From Planctomycetota bacterium (lineage in GTDB: Bacteria > Planctomycetota > UBA11346), in assembly GCA_013696105.1 (NCBI GenBank), contig JACCZE010000098.1:1-52508 (forward strand): DNA of 52,508 nucleotides, written 5' to 3'. The stretch's first letter is position 1; every line of letters begins with the position of its first letter. The notes beneath the pieces were generated by a model. That model had not been told where the DNA came from and made no database searches. It saw only the letters and a list, made by a program, of their open reading frames with translations. This document shows positions 1-8,709 of the stretch, piece after piece. Position numbers and translations under genes: made by a program.

Positions 1-38
1 GTCTGAGGGGGCGTCTGTCCCCTCATGTAGAAAGTTGA

Positions 39-127
39 GATCACGAAAACCCGGAAAATAGCGGCCGCATGTCGCGCCGGGGTTTCGTGATCGCTACCAG
101 GCTGCGTTTTTCCGCAGCCTGGTAGCG
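39..127. repeat. Two adjoining hairpins 3' of the GH2 gene: stem 39-54/77-92 (15 of 16 pairs) and perfect 15-bp stem 92-106/113-127 with 6-nt loop
   Basis: gatcacgaaaacccgg...ccggggtttcgtgatc, then cgctaccaggctgcg-tttttc-cgcagcctggtagcg read directly. Confidence 0.85.
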
Positions 128-155
128 CTCGATGGTCACTCGCGCCTGAGTGCCA

Positions 156-2885
156 TCATCCGGGTCGCGGACCCTCCACGAGATGTGCGAACAACCGTTC
201 AGCGACGGGATCGTGCGTGGTCGCATCGGTCGGATCGAGACGGCTGACGAGCGGGATCTGGCAGGCGTAGGCGTCGCCCCGGCCGGCGCTGCGATGGGCG
301 AGCGCCCAATCCGGACTTTCGACTCCGCGCGTGTAGGCGACGATCAGCGGCTTCCACGGTGACTCCCCCGAGGTCGACGCTGCCACTGCGACGCCTGGCG
401 ATGACGCCACCACATGGTCGGGCTGTCCGGTGCCGATCGCGGTGCGCGCGAGCGCCGTGATCGCGGCCGGCGGTGCGATGCGCACGCGCAGCCCGACGCC
501 GTCCTCGCCCGTGAGTCGACGGTAGTCCTGCCAGGTCCCGATGCGCTCGGACGACCCGGGCAGCGGGTGCAGCGGCTCCACCGCGACCTGCAGCGACGAC
601 GATTCGAGTCCCGCGACCACGAGACCCGCCATGATCTGCGTGTTCCAGGCCCGCTGCTCGAGCACGATGAGTCGCGTGCCCGATTCGATGCGGCGCGCGA
701 GGCCGAAGCCATGCACGCGCATGCGCGCATCGACCAGCATGCCCTCGCCGACCACCACCGCGTGCGGCGGCTCGTCGCCGTACGGCAGCACCAGACGGTG
801 TCCGCGCGCGCGCAGCCACGCGGCGATCCGCCCATCCTGTTCGATCACGCCGATCGCGAGCGATCGCGTCTCGGGAAGCGGCGCGTACAGCCGCAGCGGA
901 CGGTGGCTCACCACTGCCGCGCGGCTATCGCGCCGCGGCAGCAGGGCGACGATGGCGTAGTCGCCGGCTTGAGCGGGGAGCCGCAAGCGCACCGTCGTAC
1001 GCACTGCTCCCCAAGGTTCGCACGCCACCTCGATCCGCGCGTGCGTCACCGCTCGGACCGTCGCCAGGTCACCGTTCCAAGCGAATCCGGGATCGCCGGC
1101 GACCACCGCCACATCGATGGTCACTGACCCGGCGGCGTCCGCGGCATCGCTCATCAACCAGATCGGCACGTCGATCTCGACGCCCGCGCGCGCATGCCGC
1201 CAACGCCAATCGATGCTGACCGCGAGAGGGGCGTAGGCGTTGCGCAGCGCATGCCACGCCGGCTCGACGTCCACGACGTTTCCGGTCTGATAGGCTTTGG
1301 CGACGGGATAGTTGAACGGCATCACCATGTCGAAGCGGTTCCGACGCAGGGCCTCCGACTGCTCGAGCGCGATGCGCGCCGCGTCCTGCAGCAGCTCGTC
1401 CGCGGTGGGCGTGCGTTCGCCGTACCAGACCGGGCCGCCCTGGTACTGGGCGAATTCCGAATTGCCGACCGGGCGGACTCCGCGGAAAGCCGTGGCGAGG
1501 GCCTCGGCGCCGCGTTCGAAATCACCCGCAGTGCCGTACCAGTTGCCCGAGAAGCTGTGCTGGTCGGCGAAGTCGGGGGTGATGTCGCCGGAGAACAGCA
1601 CCGGCCGGGTCGGGTCCTGCCCCTTCACGAAGGGGAACAGGTGCTGACGTTCCCAATCGCCGAAGCCGTTGCCCTCGTTGGAGGGCGTCCAAGCGATGAT
1701 GCACGGATGGTTGGCGCGCGCGGCGATCAGCGCTGCGATCTCGCGCCGCAGGTTCGTCCAGAACTCCTCGCGCTCATAGGGGCTCTCGAGCGACCACATC
1801 GGCAGACGCTGGACGTCGGGGAAGTTGGGCATCTCGCAGAACACCAGCATCCCGGTGCGATCGCAGGTCTCGAGCCACGCACCATAGATCGGATCCATGT
1901 GCGGCTGGCAGACGTTCGCGTTCATGCCCCTCAACCAGGTGCCGGCGTAGGCCGTAACCAACGCGCCGTCCGCCACCAGAGCCGGATCGCGGATGCGGAA
2001 CATGGTCGACGCGCCGAACAGACGCGTGCGCTTGCCATCGATGCACACGTGCCCGTGCGAGATGGCGATGACGCGCAGACCGAATTCTGTCTCGAGCGCA
2101 TGCGCGACGCCGCTGTCGTCGACCAGCCAGGCGACCACGCGCAGGAGATCCGGATCCTCGGGAGACCAGCGCGGGGCGCCGGGAAGCTCGAGTTCGACCA
2201 CCTCCTTCAGGGTCTGACCGGCAGCGATGGCCAGTGGGCGGGCTGGCATGCGCGCGAAGATCCTCCGTCCGTCCTCGGAGGTCACCGCTGCATACAGCAT
2301 GCAGTTCAACTGCTCTCCGCCGACGATCTCGATCGCCAGGTCGCACGACGCGTCTGGGTGCGGAGTCGCACGGATCGCGGCGATGCGCGCACCACGGTAG
2401 CGATAGAGCCGTACCCGACCGGGCAGGCCGCCGCTGGCGTCGTAGAACCAGTTCGCCGCGCTGCAGGGAATGGTCGGATCACCGGTGTCGAATCGCGGCA
2501 GCGACGGCCAGCCGCGCGCGGTGATGGCGATCGCATGCTCGCCCGGAGCCATCGCGCCCAGCTCGACGGTGACCGGCGCGAATCCGAGATCATGAGTGCC
2601 GACGACGCGCTCGTCGCAGCGCACCTCGCCGCCCCAGCGGATGGACTCGCAGGAGAGCGTCGCCCGTGTCGCTCCCGCGTTGGTGATCGTGCGCGTGAAC
2701 GTGCCGCTACGCCAGGCCTTGGCCGCGGCCTGGTCGCGCGCCTGCGGGGACGTCCTCCAGGTGCACGGCACCGTGACGTCCTGCGCGGGACCACCGTCAG
2801 GAGCGGTGAACCGCCACGCTCCGTCGAGCGCTTCGCACCATGCTGATGCGTCTGGGATGTCGGCAGCCGCTGGGGTAGTCGCCAT
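156..2885 (-). CDS. Glycoside hydrolase family 2 (beta-galactosidase/beta-glucuronidase-like)
   Basis: 909-aa ORF; GH2-like motifs GMNANVCQPHMDPIY, NHPCIIAWTPSNEGNG, GNSEFAQYQ. Confidence 0.85.
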   Translation of the reverse strand: MATTPAAADIPDASAWCEALDGAWRFTAPDGGPAQDVTVPCTWRTSPQARDQAAAKAWRSGTFTRTITNAGATRATLSCESIRWGGEVRCDERVVGTHDLGFAPVTVELGAMAPGEHAIAITARGWPSLPRFDTGDPTIPCSAANWFYDASGGLPGRVRLYRYRGARIAAIRATPHPDASCDLAIEIVGGEQLNCMLYAAVTSEDGRRIFARMPARPLAIAAGQTLKEVVELELPGAPRWSPEDPDLLRVVAWLVDDSGVAHALETEFGLRVIAISHGHVCIDGKRTRLFGASTMFRIRDPALVADGALVTAYAGTWLRGMNANVCQPHMDPIYGAWLETCDRTGMLVFCEMPNFPDVQRLPMWSLESPYEREEFWTNLRREIAALIAARANHPCIIAWTPSNEGNGFGDWERQHLFPFVKGQDPTRPVLFSGDITPDFADQHSFSGNWYGTAGDFERGAEALATAFRGVRPVGNSEFAQYQGGPVWYGERTPTADELLQDAARIALEQSEALRRNRFDMVMPFNYPVAKAYQTGNVVDVEPAWHALRNAYAPLAVSIDWRWRHARAGVEIDVPIWLMSDAADAAGSVTIDVAVVAGDPGFAWNGDLATVRAVTHARIEVACEPWGAVRTTVRLRLPAQAGDYAIVALLPRRDSRAAVVSHRPLRLYAPLPETRSLAIGVIEQDGRIAAWLRARGHRLVLPYGDEPPHAVVVGEGMLVDARMRVHGFGLARRIESGTRLIVLEQRAWNTQIMAGLVVAGLESSSLQVAVEPLHPLPGSSERIGTWQDYRRLTGEDGVGLRVRIAPPAAITALARTAIGTGQPDHVVASSPGVAVAASTSGESPWKPLIVAYTRGVESPDWALAHRSAGRGDAYACQIPLVSRLDPTDATTHDPVAERLFAHLVEGPRPG

Positions 2886-2926
2886 GGGCGGACGCTACCG
2901 TGCCGCCCGGCGAGTCCACGGGACGA

Positions 2927-4012
2927 TCACAGCAGATCGGTGCGGCCCTCGGACTTCAATCGCTCGACGGCTTGCTTCACCTGCTGGCTCTTGCCCTTGG
3001 GAACGATCAGGATGGCATCGTCGGTCACGATCACGCTCATGCGCTCGACGCCGATCGCCGCGATCACCTGCTTGGTCTGGGACATGAACAGGCTGTCCGC
3101 GCAATCGATGGCGAGGACATCGCCGCGCGCGATGACCTTCTTCTCGTCTCCGGGCAGGTGGTCGTAGAGCGAATCCCAGCTGCCCACATCATCCCAGGCG
3201 AAACGGCCGGTGACGACGCAGATGTCCTTCGCGTGCTCCATGAGCGCGAAATCGATGCTGATCTTCTTCAGCGGCTGATAGATCTCGGCGAGCGCACGAT
3301 CGAAGCCGGGGGTTCCCCACACCGCCGTCAATGGCCGCAGCGCATTGGTCAGCCAGCTGCAGTGCTTTCCCAATTCGGACAGCACGACATCCGATCGCCA
3401 GGTGAAGATACCGGCGTTCCAGCGGTAGCTGCCGTCGTCGAGGTACGCGCGCGCGGTCGCCTCGTCCGGCTTCTCGACGAAGCGCTCGACGCGGTCCACC
3501 ACCACCCCGTCCACATCGCTCATGCGGCTGCCGACCTTGATGTAGCCGTAGCCGGTCGCGGGGAACCGGGGAGAAATACCGTACGTGACCAACGATCCAG
3601 CACGGGCGACATCGATGCCGGCGCAGAGCGCTTGCTGGAAGTGGTCGAGCGGAGTGATGGTCTGGTCCGCCGGCAGCAGGATCATCGTCGCGCCGGGGGC
3701 CATGTGCTCGACCACCAACGCGGCGAGCGCCACGCACGCGGCGGTGTCGCGGCCGACCGGTTCGGCGATGATGTGATCGGGCTTCAGCATCGGCAGCTGA
3801 CGCCGGGTTTCGACGGCGAGCGCTGCGGTGGTGATCACCAGCACGCGTTCAGCAGGGATCAGCGGCTGCAGGCGCGCGACCGTGGCCTGGATCATCGTCG
3901 TCTCGCCGATGATACGCACGAGCTGCTTGGGGAAGGCGTTGCGGCTGACGGGCCAGAAGCGGGTGCCGGAACCACCGGCCATGATCACCGCGTAGACGGG
4001 GGCATCGGGCAT
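2927..4012 (-). CDS. manC: Mannose-1-phosphate guanylyltransferase
   Basis: MAGGSGTRFWPVSRNAFPKQ nucleotidyltransferase signature, FVEKPDEATA, WNAGIFTWR; start set at MPDAPVYAVIMAGG. Confidence 0.9.
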   Translation of the reverse strand: MPDAPVYAVIMAGGSGTRFWPVSRNAFPKQLVRIIGETTMIQATVARLQPLIPAERVLVITTAALAVETRRQLPMLKPDHIIAEPVGRDTAACVALAALVVEHMAPGATMILLPADQTITPLDHFQQALCAGIDVARAGSLVTYGISPRFPATGYGYIKVGSRMSDVDGVVVDRVERFVEKPDEATARAYLDDGSYRWNAGIFTWRSDVVLSELGKHCSWLTNALRPLTAVWGTPGFDRALAEIYQPLKKISIDFALMEHAKDICVVTGRFAWDDVGSWDSLYDHLPGDEKKVIARGDVLAIDCADSLFMSQTKQVIAAIGVERMSVIVTDDAILIVPKGKSQQVKQAVERLKSEGRTDLL

Positions 4013-4053
4013 GGCGGAAGTGTGGACCGAAGCGGCCGAGGGCACAACACTGA

Positions 4054-4280
4054 ACGTGCTACGTGCTACGTGCTACGTGCTACGTGCTACGTGCTCCGTC
4101 CTCCGTCGACGGCATCGAGATCAGGCGCCGCTCCGGAGGCGCGACGGGCTGTCCGACGGAGGACGGAGCGCGCTGGACGCAGCAAGTGGCGTGCCGTCCT
4201 CAGTCAACGGCATCGCACAGGCGCCGCCTCCCCAGGCGACGGGCTGTCGACGGAGCACGAAGGACGGAGGACGGAGCACG
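4054..4280. repeat. Heptad-phased intergenic element, locus A: six perfect ACGTGCT units (4054-4095) plus two imperfect hairpins (4091-4169, 4191-4280)
   Basis: Direct reading; arms gtgctccgtcctccgtcgacggc / gctgtccgacggaggacggagc and gtgccgtcctcagtcaacggc / gctgtcgacggagcacgaaggacggaggacggagcacg. Confidence 0.9.
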
Positions 4281-4286
4281 TGGTGC

Positions 4287-5201
4287 CTATCGCTTATCCG
4301 CGTGCAGCGCGACGAGCAGCCGATTCAGCGGCAGGTGGGCGGGCTCCGCGGTCGTGCATTCGACCAGGGCGCATGCGCGGCTGCGCGCGGCCTTCTGCAG
4401 TTCGAGCCGATGCTTGGCGACCTCTTCGACGTAGGCCGCACGCAATGCGCGCGGCTCGGTCGCGATGGTGTCGGTCCCTTCGAGGTCCTCGAAACGGCTC
4501 ACGGTTGCGACGCCGAGATCGGTCTCGTCCGGATCGAGCACCCACACCAGGGCGCAGTCGTGGCCGCGCCGGCGGACCCGATCGATCGCGCTGGTGATCG
4601 CCTGCGGGTCGGCGATGAGATCGGAGATCAGGATCACCAATCCCTTGCGCACCGACGGGGCGAGCAGGTGCTCGAGCCCCTTGACCGCATCCGTGCCGCC
4701 CTTGGGCACATGCGCCTCGAGCGCGCGGCAGATGCGTTCGAGCTGCGACTGATGCGCGGGCTTGTATTCGACCGACGCCTGCTCGTCGAACAGGATGAGC
4801 CCAGCTCGGTCCTGCTGGCCGAGGACGAGATACGCCAGGGAAGCAGCCAGGATCGATGCGTAGCGGTACTTGGTCAGCCCGGCGCGTTCGCCCTGGTAGG
4901 ACATGCTCGCCGACCCGTCCACCGCCAGAGTGCATCCGAGGTCGGTTTCCGCCTCGTAGCGTTTGAGCACCAGGCGATCGCTGCGGCCGAGCACCTTCCA
5001 ATCGAGGTGGCGGATATCGTCCCCCGCAACGTACTGCCGATGGTCGGCGAAGTCGACCGAGTGGCCCTTGTGGGGGCTGCGGTGCGCACCCGTCTGCAGA
5101 CCCTCGACCACCAGCCGCGCGGCGACCTCCAGACTGTGCAACCGCGCGAGATCGGCGGGCCTGATCAGCGGCGAGGCGGTGGCGTGCAGCATGGCGCCCA
5201 C
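4287..5201 (-). CDS. DUF58 domain-containing protein
   Basis: GDDIRHLDWKVLGRSDRLVLKRYEAETDLGCTLAVDGSASM is characteristic of DUF58. Confidence 0.88.
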   Translation of the reverse strand: MGAMLHATASPLIRPADLARLHSLEVAARLVVEGLQTGAHRSPHKGHSVDFADHRQYVAGDDIRHLDWKVLGRSDRLVLKRYEAETDLGCTLAVDGSASMSYQGERAGLTKYRYASILAASLAYLVLGQQDRAGLILFDEQASVEYKPAHQSQLERICRALEAHVPKGGTDAVKGLEHLLAPSVRKGLVILISDLIADPQAITSAIDRVRRRGHDCALVWVLDPDETDLGVATVSRFEDLEGTDTIATEPRALRAAYVEEVAKHRLELQKAARSRACALVECTTAEPAHLPLNRLLVALHADKR

Positions 5202-5308
5202 GGTAGGCGCCGGGCCTGGGCGGCAACCGGCCGGCCCCGACCCCCTCCCCGTAGCGATTGCGACCGCCCAACCCGGTCCTACAACGTCGCTCCACTCCGA
5301 GGAATTCC

Positions 5309-6250
5309 ATGTCCCGCTACATCACCGAGCGTCTCAACCCGAACTTCGGCTACTTCTACAAGCTCGGCAAGAGCCTGCATCAGGGCCAGACCGAATGGCA
5401 GAAGATGGAAATCGCGGAATCCGAGGAGTTCGGCAACGTCCTGCTGCTCGACGGCGTCACGCAGGTGACCAGCAAGAACGAGTTCCTCTACCACGAGCCG
5501 ATGGTCCACCCGGCGTTGACCAGCCACCCCAACCCCAAGGACGTGCTGATCATCGGCGCGGGCGACGGCGGGATCCTGCGCGAGGTACTGAAGCACCCGG
5601 TCAAGAAGGCGGTGATGGCCGAACTCGACGGCGGCGTCGTCGACTTCTGCGACAAGCTCATGCCCGAGATCAATGCCGGCGCGTTCAAGGACAAGCGCTA
5701 CCGCCTCGAGGTCGGCGACGGCCGCAAGTTCGTCGAGACCACGAAGGAGAAGTTCGACGCGGTGATCATGGACATGACGGACCCGTTCGGGCCGTCGGTG
5801 ATGCTCTACACCAAGGAGTTCTTCCAGAAGGTGAAGAAGACCTTCAAGGACAAGCGCGCGATCTTCGTGATGCATACCGAGAGCCCGGTCGCACGCCCCA
5901 ACACCTTCATGCAGTGCAACCGCACGCTGTCCGAGGTGTTCAAGTTCCGCCGCACCTTCTACCTGTACATCCACATGTACGCGGTGCTGTGGTCGATCAC
6001 CGTCTGCAGCGACGGCACCGACGTCGCCGACCTGTCGGTCAAGAAGCTCGCGAAGCGCCTGCAGAAGCGCAAGATCAAGGGCCTCCAGGCGTACACCCCC
6101 GAAACCCATCATTCGATGCTCGGCGAGTTCCCCTTCATCGGCAAGCTGCTCAAGGACATGAAGAAGGTGCCGGTCATCACCGACGCCAACCCCAAGGTCC
6201 TCGACGACATCGACATCAACCGCGGCTCCGTCGAGCTGCGCGAGGTCTGA
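5309..6250 (+). CDS. speE: Polyamine aminopropyltransferase (spermidine synthase family)
   Basis: VLIIGAGDGGILREVLKHP, DAVIMDMTDPFGPS; GAGGA upstream of ATG 5309. Confidence 0.88.
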   Translation: MSRYITERLNPNFGYFYKLGKSLHQGQTEWQKMEIAESEEFGNVLLLDGVTQVTSKNEFLYHEPMVHPALTSHPNPKDVLIIGAGDGGILREVLKHPVKKAVMAELDGGVVDFCDKLMPEINAGAFKDKRYRLEVGDGRKFVETTKEKFDAVIMDMTDPFGPSVMLYTKEFFQKVKKTFKDKRAIFVMHTESPVARPNTFMQCNRTLSEVFKFRRTFYLYIHMYAVLWSITVCSDGTDVADLSVKKLAKRLQKRKIKGLQAYTPETHHSMLGEFPFIGKLLKDMKKVPVITDANPKVLDDIDINRGSVELREV

Positions 6251-6258
6251 TGCTTCCG

Positions 6259-6297
6259 CCTGTCCGACGTAGGACAGCGGACGGAGGACGGAGGACG
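6259..6297. repeat. Heptad-phased intergenic element, locus B (half element)
   Basis: cctgtccgacgtaggacagcggacggaggacggaggacg; reverse complement reads gtcctcc gtcctcc gtccgct gtcctac gtcggaca ggc. Confidence 0.75.
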
Positions 6298-6305
6298 TTT
6301 TCTCG

Positions 6306-7439
6306 ATGACCCAGCCCCTGCTGCCCGACCCCGCCCGCATCCGCGCGCTCGCCGCGGAGCATGGCACGCCACTGCTGCTGCTGTCGACGCAGGTCATCCG
6401 GCAGCAGTACCGCATCCTGTCGCAGGCCCTGCCGGGCGTGCAGCTGCACTACGCGCTGAAGCCCCTGCCGCGGGCCGAGGTCGTGGCCGCGCTCAAGGAC
6501 GAGGGCGCGTACTTCGACCTCGCGTCCAATGGCGAGGTCGACGTCGTGCGCTCGGTGGGCATCGACGCGACGCGCTGCATCCAATCGCACCCGATCAAGC
6601 GCGACGAGGACATCCGCTACACCCTCGCCTACGGCACGCGCACCTTCGTCTTCGACAATCCCTACGAGTTGCCGAAGTTCCTGCCCTACAAGGATCAGGT
6701 CGAGCTGCTCATGCGCCTGAGCTTCCGCAACAAGGAAGCCCAGTGCGACCTGTCGGCGAAGTTCGGCGTGCAGCCGTCGGACGCGCACGAACTGCTGCGC
6801 AAGGCCATCGGCATGGGCCTGAAGGTGCGGGGCCTGAGCTTCCACGTCGGCAGCCAGATGCTCAACGCCTTCAAGTTCATCGAGGCGATCGGCTTCTGCC
6901 GCCAGCTCTTCAACCTCGCGGCGCTCGACGGCGTGCGCCTGGACACCCTGGATATCGGCGGCGGGTACCCGGTGCCATACATCGAACCGGTGATGCCGAT
7001 CACCTACTACTGCCACCCGATCGCGGCCGAGCTCGAACGCCAGTTCCCCGGAGTACGCCTCATCGCCGAGCCGGGCCGCTTCGTCGCCGCCCCGTCGATG
7101 ACGCTGGTATCATCGGTCATGGGCAAGGCCGAGCGCCAGGGCCTGATGTGGTACTACCTCGACGATGGGCTGTACGGCAGCTACTCGGGCAAGCTGTACG
7201 ACCACTGCGACTACCAGTTCATGCCGCTGTCCAAGCTCGAGGGCAAAGCCGGACCGGACCGTCTCAGCGTGGTCGCCGGCCCCACCTGCGATTCGATCGA
7301 CGTGGTCTACGACAACATCCTGCTGCCCGAGATGGAGTGCAACGACCTGGTGGTCAGCCCCATGATGGGCGCGTACACCTGGGCCTCGGCCACCGACTTC
7401 AACTTCTTCCCCAAGGCCAAGATCGTCGTCATCGATTGA
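6306..7439 (+). CDS. Type III PLP-dependent ornithine/lysine/diaminopimelate decarboxylase
   Basis: HYALKPLPRAEVVAAL (PLP Lys), SFHVGSQ, DIGGGYPVPY, AEPGRFVAAPS, GPTCDSIDVV. Confidence 0.87.
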   Translation: MTQPLLPDPARIRALAAEHGTPLLLLSTQVIRQQYRILSQALPGVQLHYALKPLPRAEVVAALKDEGAYFDLASNGEVDVVRSVGIDATRCIQSHPIKRDEDIRYTLAYGTRTFVFDNPYELPKFLPYKDQVELLMRLSFRNKEAQCDLSAKFGVQPSDAHELLRKAIGMGLKVRGLSFHVGSQMLNAFKFIEAIGFCRQLFNLAALDGVRLDTLDIGGGYPVPYIEPVMPITYYCHPIAAELERQFPGVRLIAEPGRFVAAPSMTLVSSVMGKAERQGLMWYYLDDGLYGSYSGKLYDHCDYQFMPLSKLEGKAGPDRLSVVAGPTCDSIDVVYDNILLPEMECNDLVVSPMMGAYTWASATDFNFFPKAKIVVID

Positions 7440-7463
7440 TCAGCCGCGACTGCAGGACGACCC

Positions 7464-8315
7464 ATGGCGACTGAGAACCTGAACCTCTGGCTCGAGGATC
7501 TGTATGGCGATCAGGCGGGCATCCGCCTGCGTCTGCGCGAGTGCCTCTACAGCGCGACCTCGCCGTTCCAGCGCATCGCGGTCTACGACAGCGTCGCCTT
7601 CGGCAAGGTGCTGACCCTCGGCGGCGCGATCGCGCTCACCGACTTCGACGAGGCGCTGTATTCCGAGTGCCTGGTGCATCCGGCGCTCAGCGTGGTGCCC
7701 ACGGCCAAGCGCGTGCTGATCCTGGGCGGCGGCGACGGCGGCGTCGCGCGCGAGGTTCTGCGCTATCCCGGCGTCGAGCGGGTCACCGTGGTCGAGATCG
7801 ACCGCCAGGTCGTCGATGTCTGCAAGCAGTACTTCCCGCGCGCCGCGGATGCGCTGGGCGACAAGCGCGTCGAGCTGGTGATCGACGATGCGCACCGGTT
7901 CCTGCGCGACGCCACCACCGCCTACGACGTGGTGATCGTCGACGCCTGCGAGCTGACCAGCACCGCGAGCGACGCCTTCCACGCCGTGGGTTTCGCGGAT
8001 CTGGTCTTCAAGCGCCTCGCCGACGGCGGGGTGCTCGTCGCCCCCCTCGGCTGTCCGACCTTCGATGCGGACCACTGCCGTGGCACGCTGCGCAAGCTGG
8101 GCGAGAAGTTCGCGCATCCGCACGTCTACCTGATGACCATCCCGAGCTTCCCCGGCGGCCAGTGGGCCGTGGCGTGGTGCAGCACCAAGCAGCCGCCCAC
8201 CGCGGTCGCGACCACCGCCATCGGCGGGGATCTGCGCTGCTGGCATCCCGGGCTGCAGGCCGGCATGTTCGCGCTGCCGCGCAACGTGCAGTCGCAGCTC
8301 GGTCTCAGCCGCTGA
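7464..8315 (+). CDS. Second, divergent spermidine synthase family protein
   Basis: VLILGGGDGGVAREVLRYPGVERVTVVEIDRQVV; downstream motif VDACELTS instead of D(S/T)(S/T)DP. Confidence 0.85.
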   Translation: MATENLNLWLEDLYGDQAGIRLRLRECLYSATSPFQRIAVYDSVAFGKVLTLGGAIALTDFDEALYSECLVHPALSVVPTAKRVLILGGGDGGVAREVLRYPGVERVTVVEIDRQVVDVCKQYFPRAADALGDKRVELVIDDAHRFLRDATTAYDVVIVDACELTSTASDAFHAVGFADLVFKRLADGGVLVAPLGCPTFDADHCRGTLRKLGEKFAHPHVYLMTIPSFPGGQWAVAWCSTKQPPTAVATTAIGGDLRCWHPGLQAGMFALPRNVQSQLGLSR

Positions 8316-8327
8316 GCGGACCCGGGG

Positions 8328-8684
8328 TCACGGAGCCGCGGTTGCGGGCTTCGCCGGCGCCTTGGTGCCGAAATCCACTTTCGGCACCTCCCGCGCGGCT
8401 TCGGAGGTCTGGAAGTATTCCCGCGCCTTGACGTGGGCGAACATGTTCGCGAAACCGCCCATCGGCGTGCGGATGTAGGTGTTCAGCGCACGGACCGCGT
8501 CGTTGTAGCGCAGACGCTCGACCGAGAGCCGGTTCTCGCTGCCTTCGAGCTGATCCTGCAGTTTGAGGAATCCCTCGTTCGCCTTCAGGTTGGGATACGC
8601 CTCGCTGATCATAAGCAGCCTGCTGAGCGCAGATTCGACCCGACCGGCGGCGCGCGCCTGATCGTCCGGTGATTTGGCCTGCAT
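8328..8684 (-). pseudogene. LemA family protein, C-terminal portion only (5' end missing)
   Basis: SEAYPNLKANEGFLKLQDQLEGSENRLSVERLRYNDAVRALNTYI is LemA-like; the N-terminal membrane helix and first helices are absent and the frame is closed by TAG upstream, inside the neighbouring gene. Confidence 0.6.
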
Positions 8685-8709
8685 GTAGGCGCGTTGCGCC
8701 GGGTTTGCA

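Noticed and set aside
1194-2846. 550-aa plus-strand ORF opposite the GH2 gene
   Set aside because: Low-complexity Arg/Asp/His-rich antisense translation typical of high-GC coding strands; GH2 frame has clear motifs.
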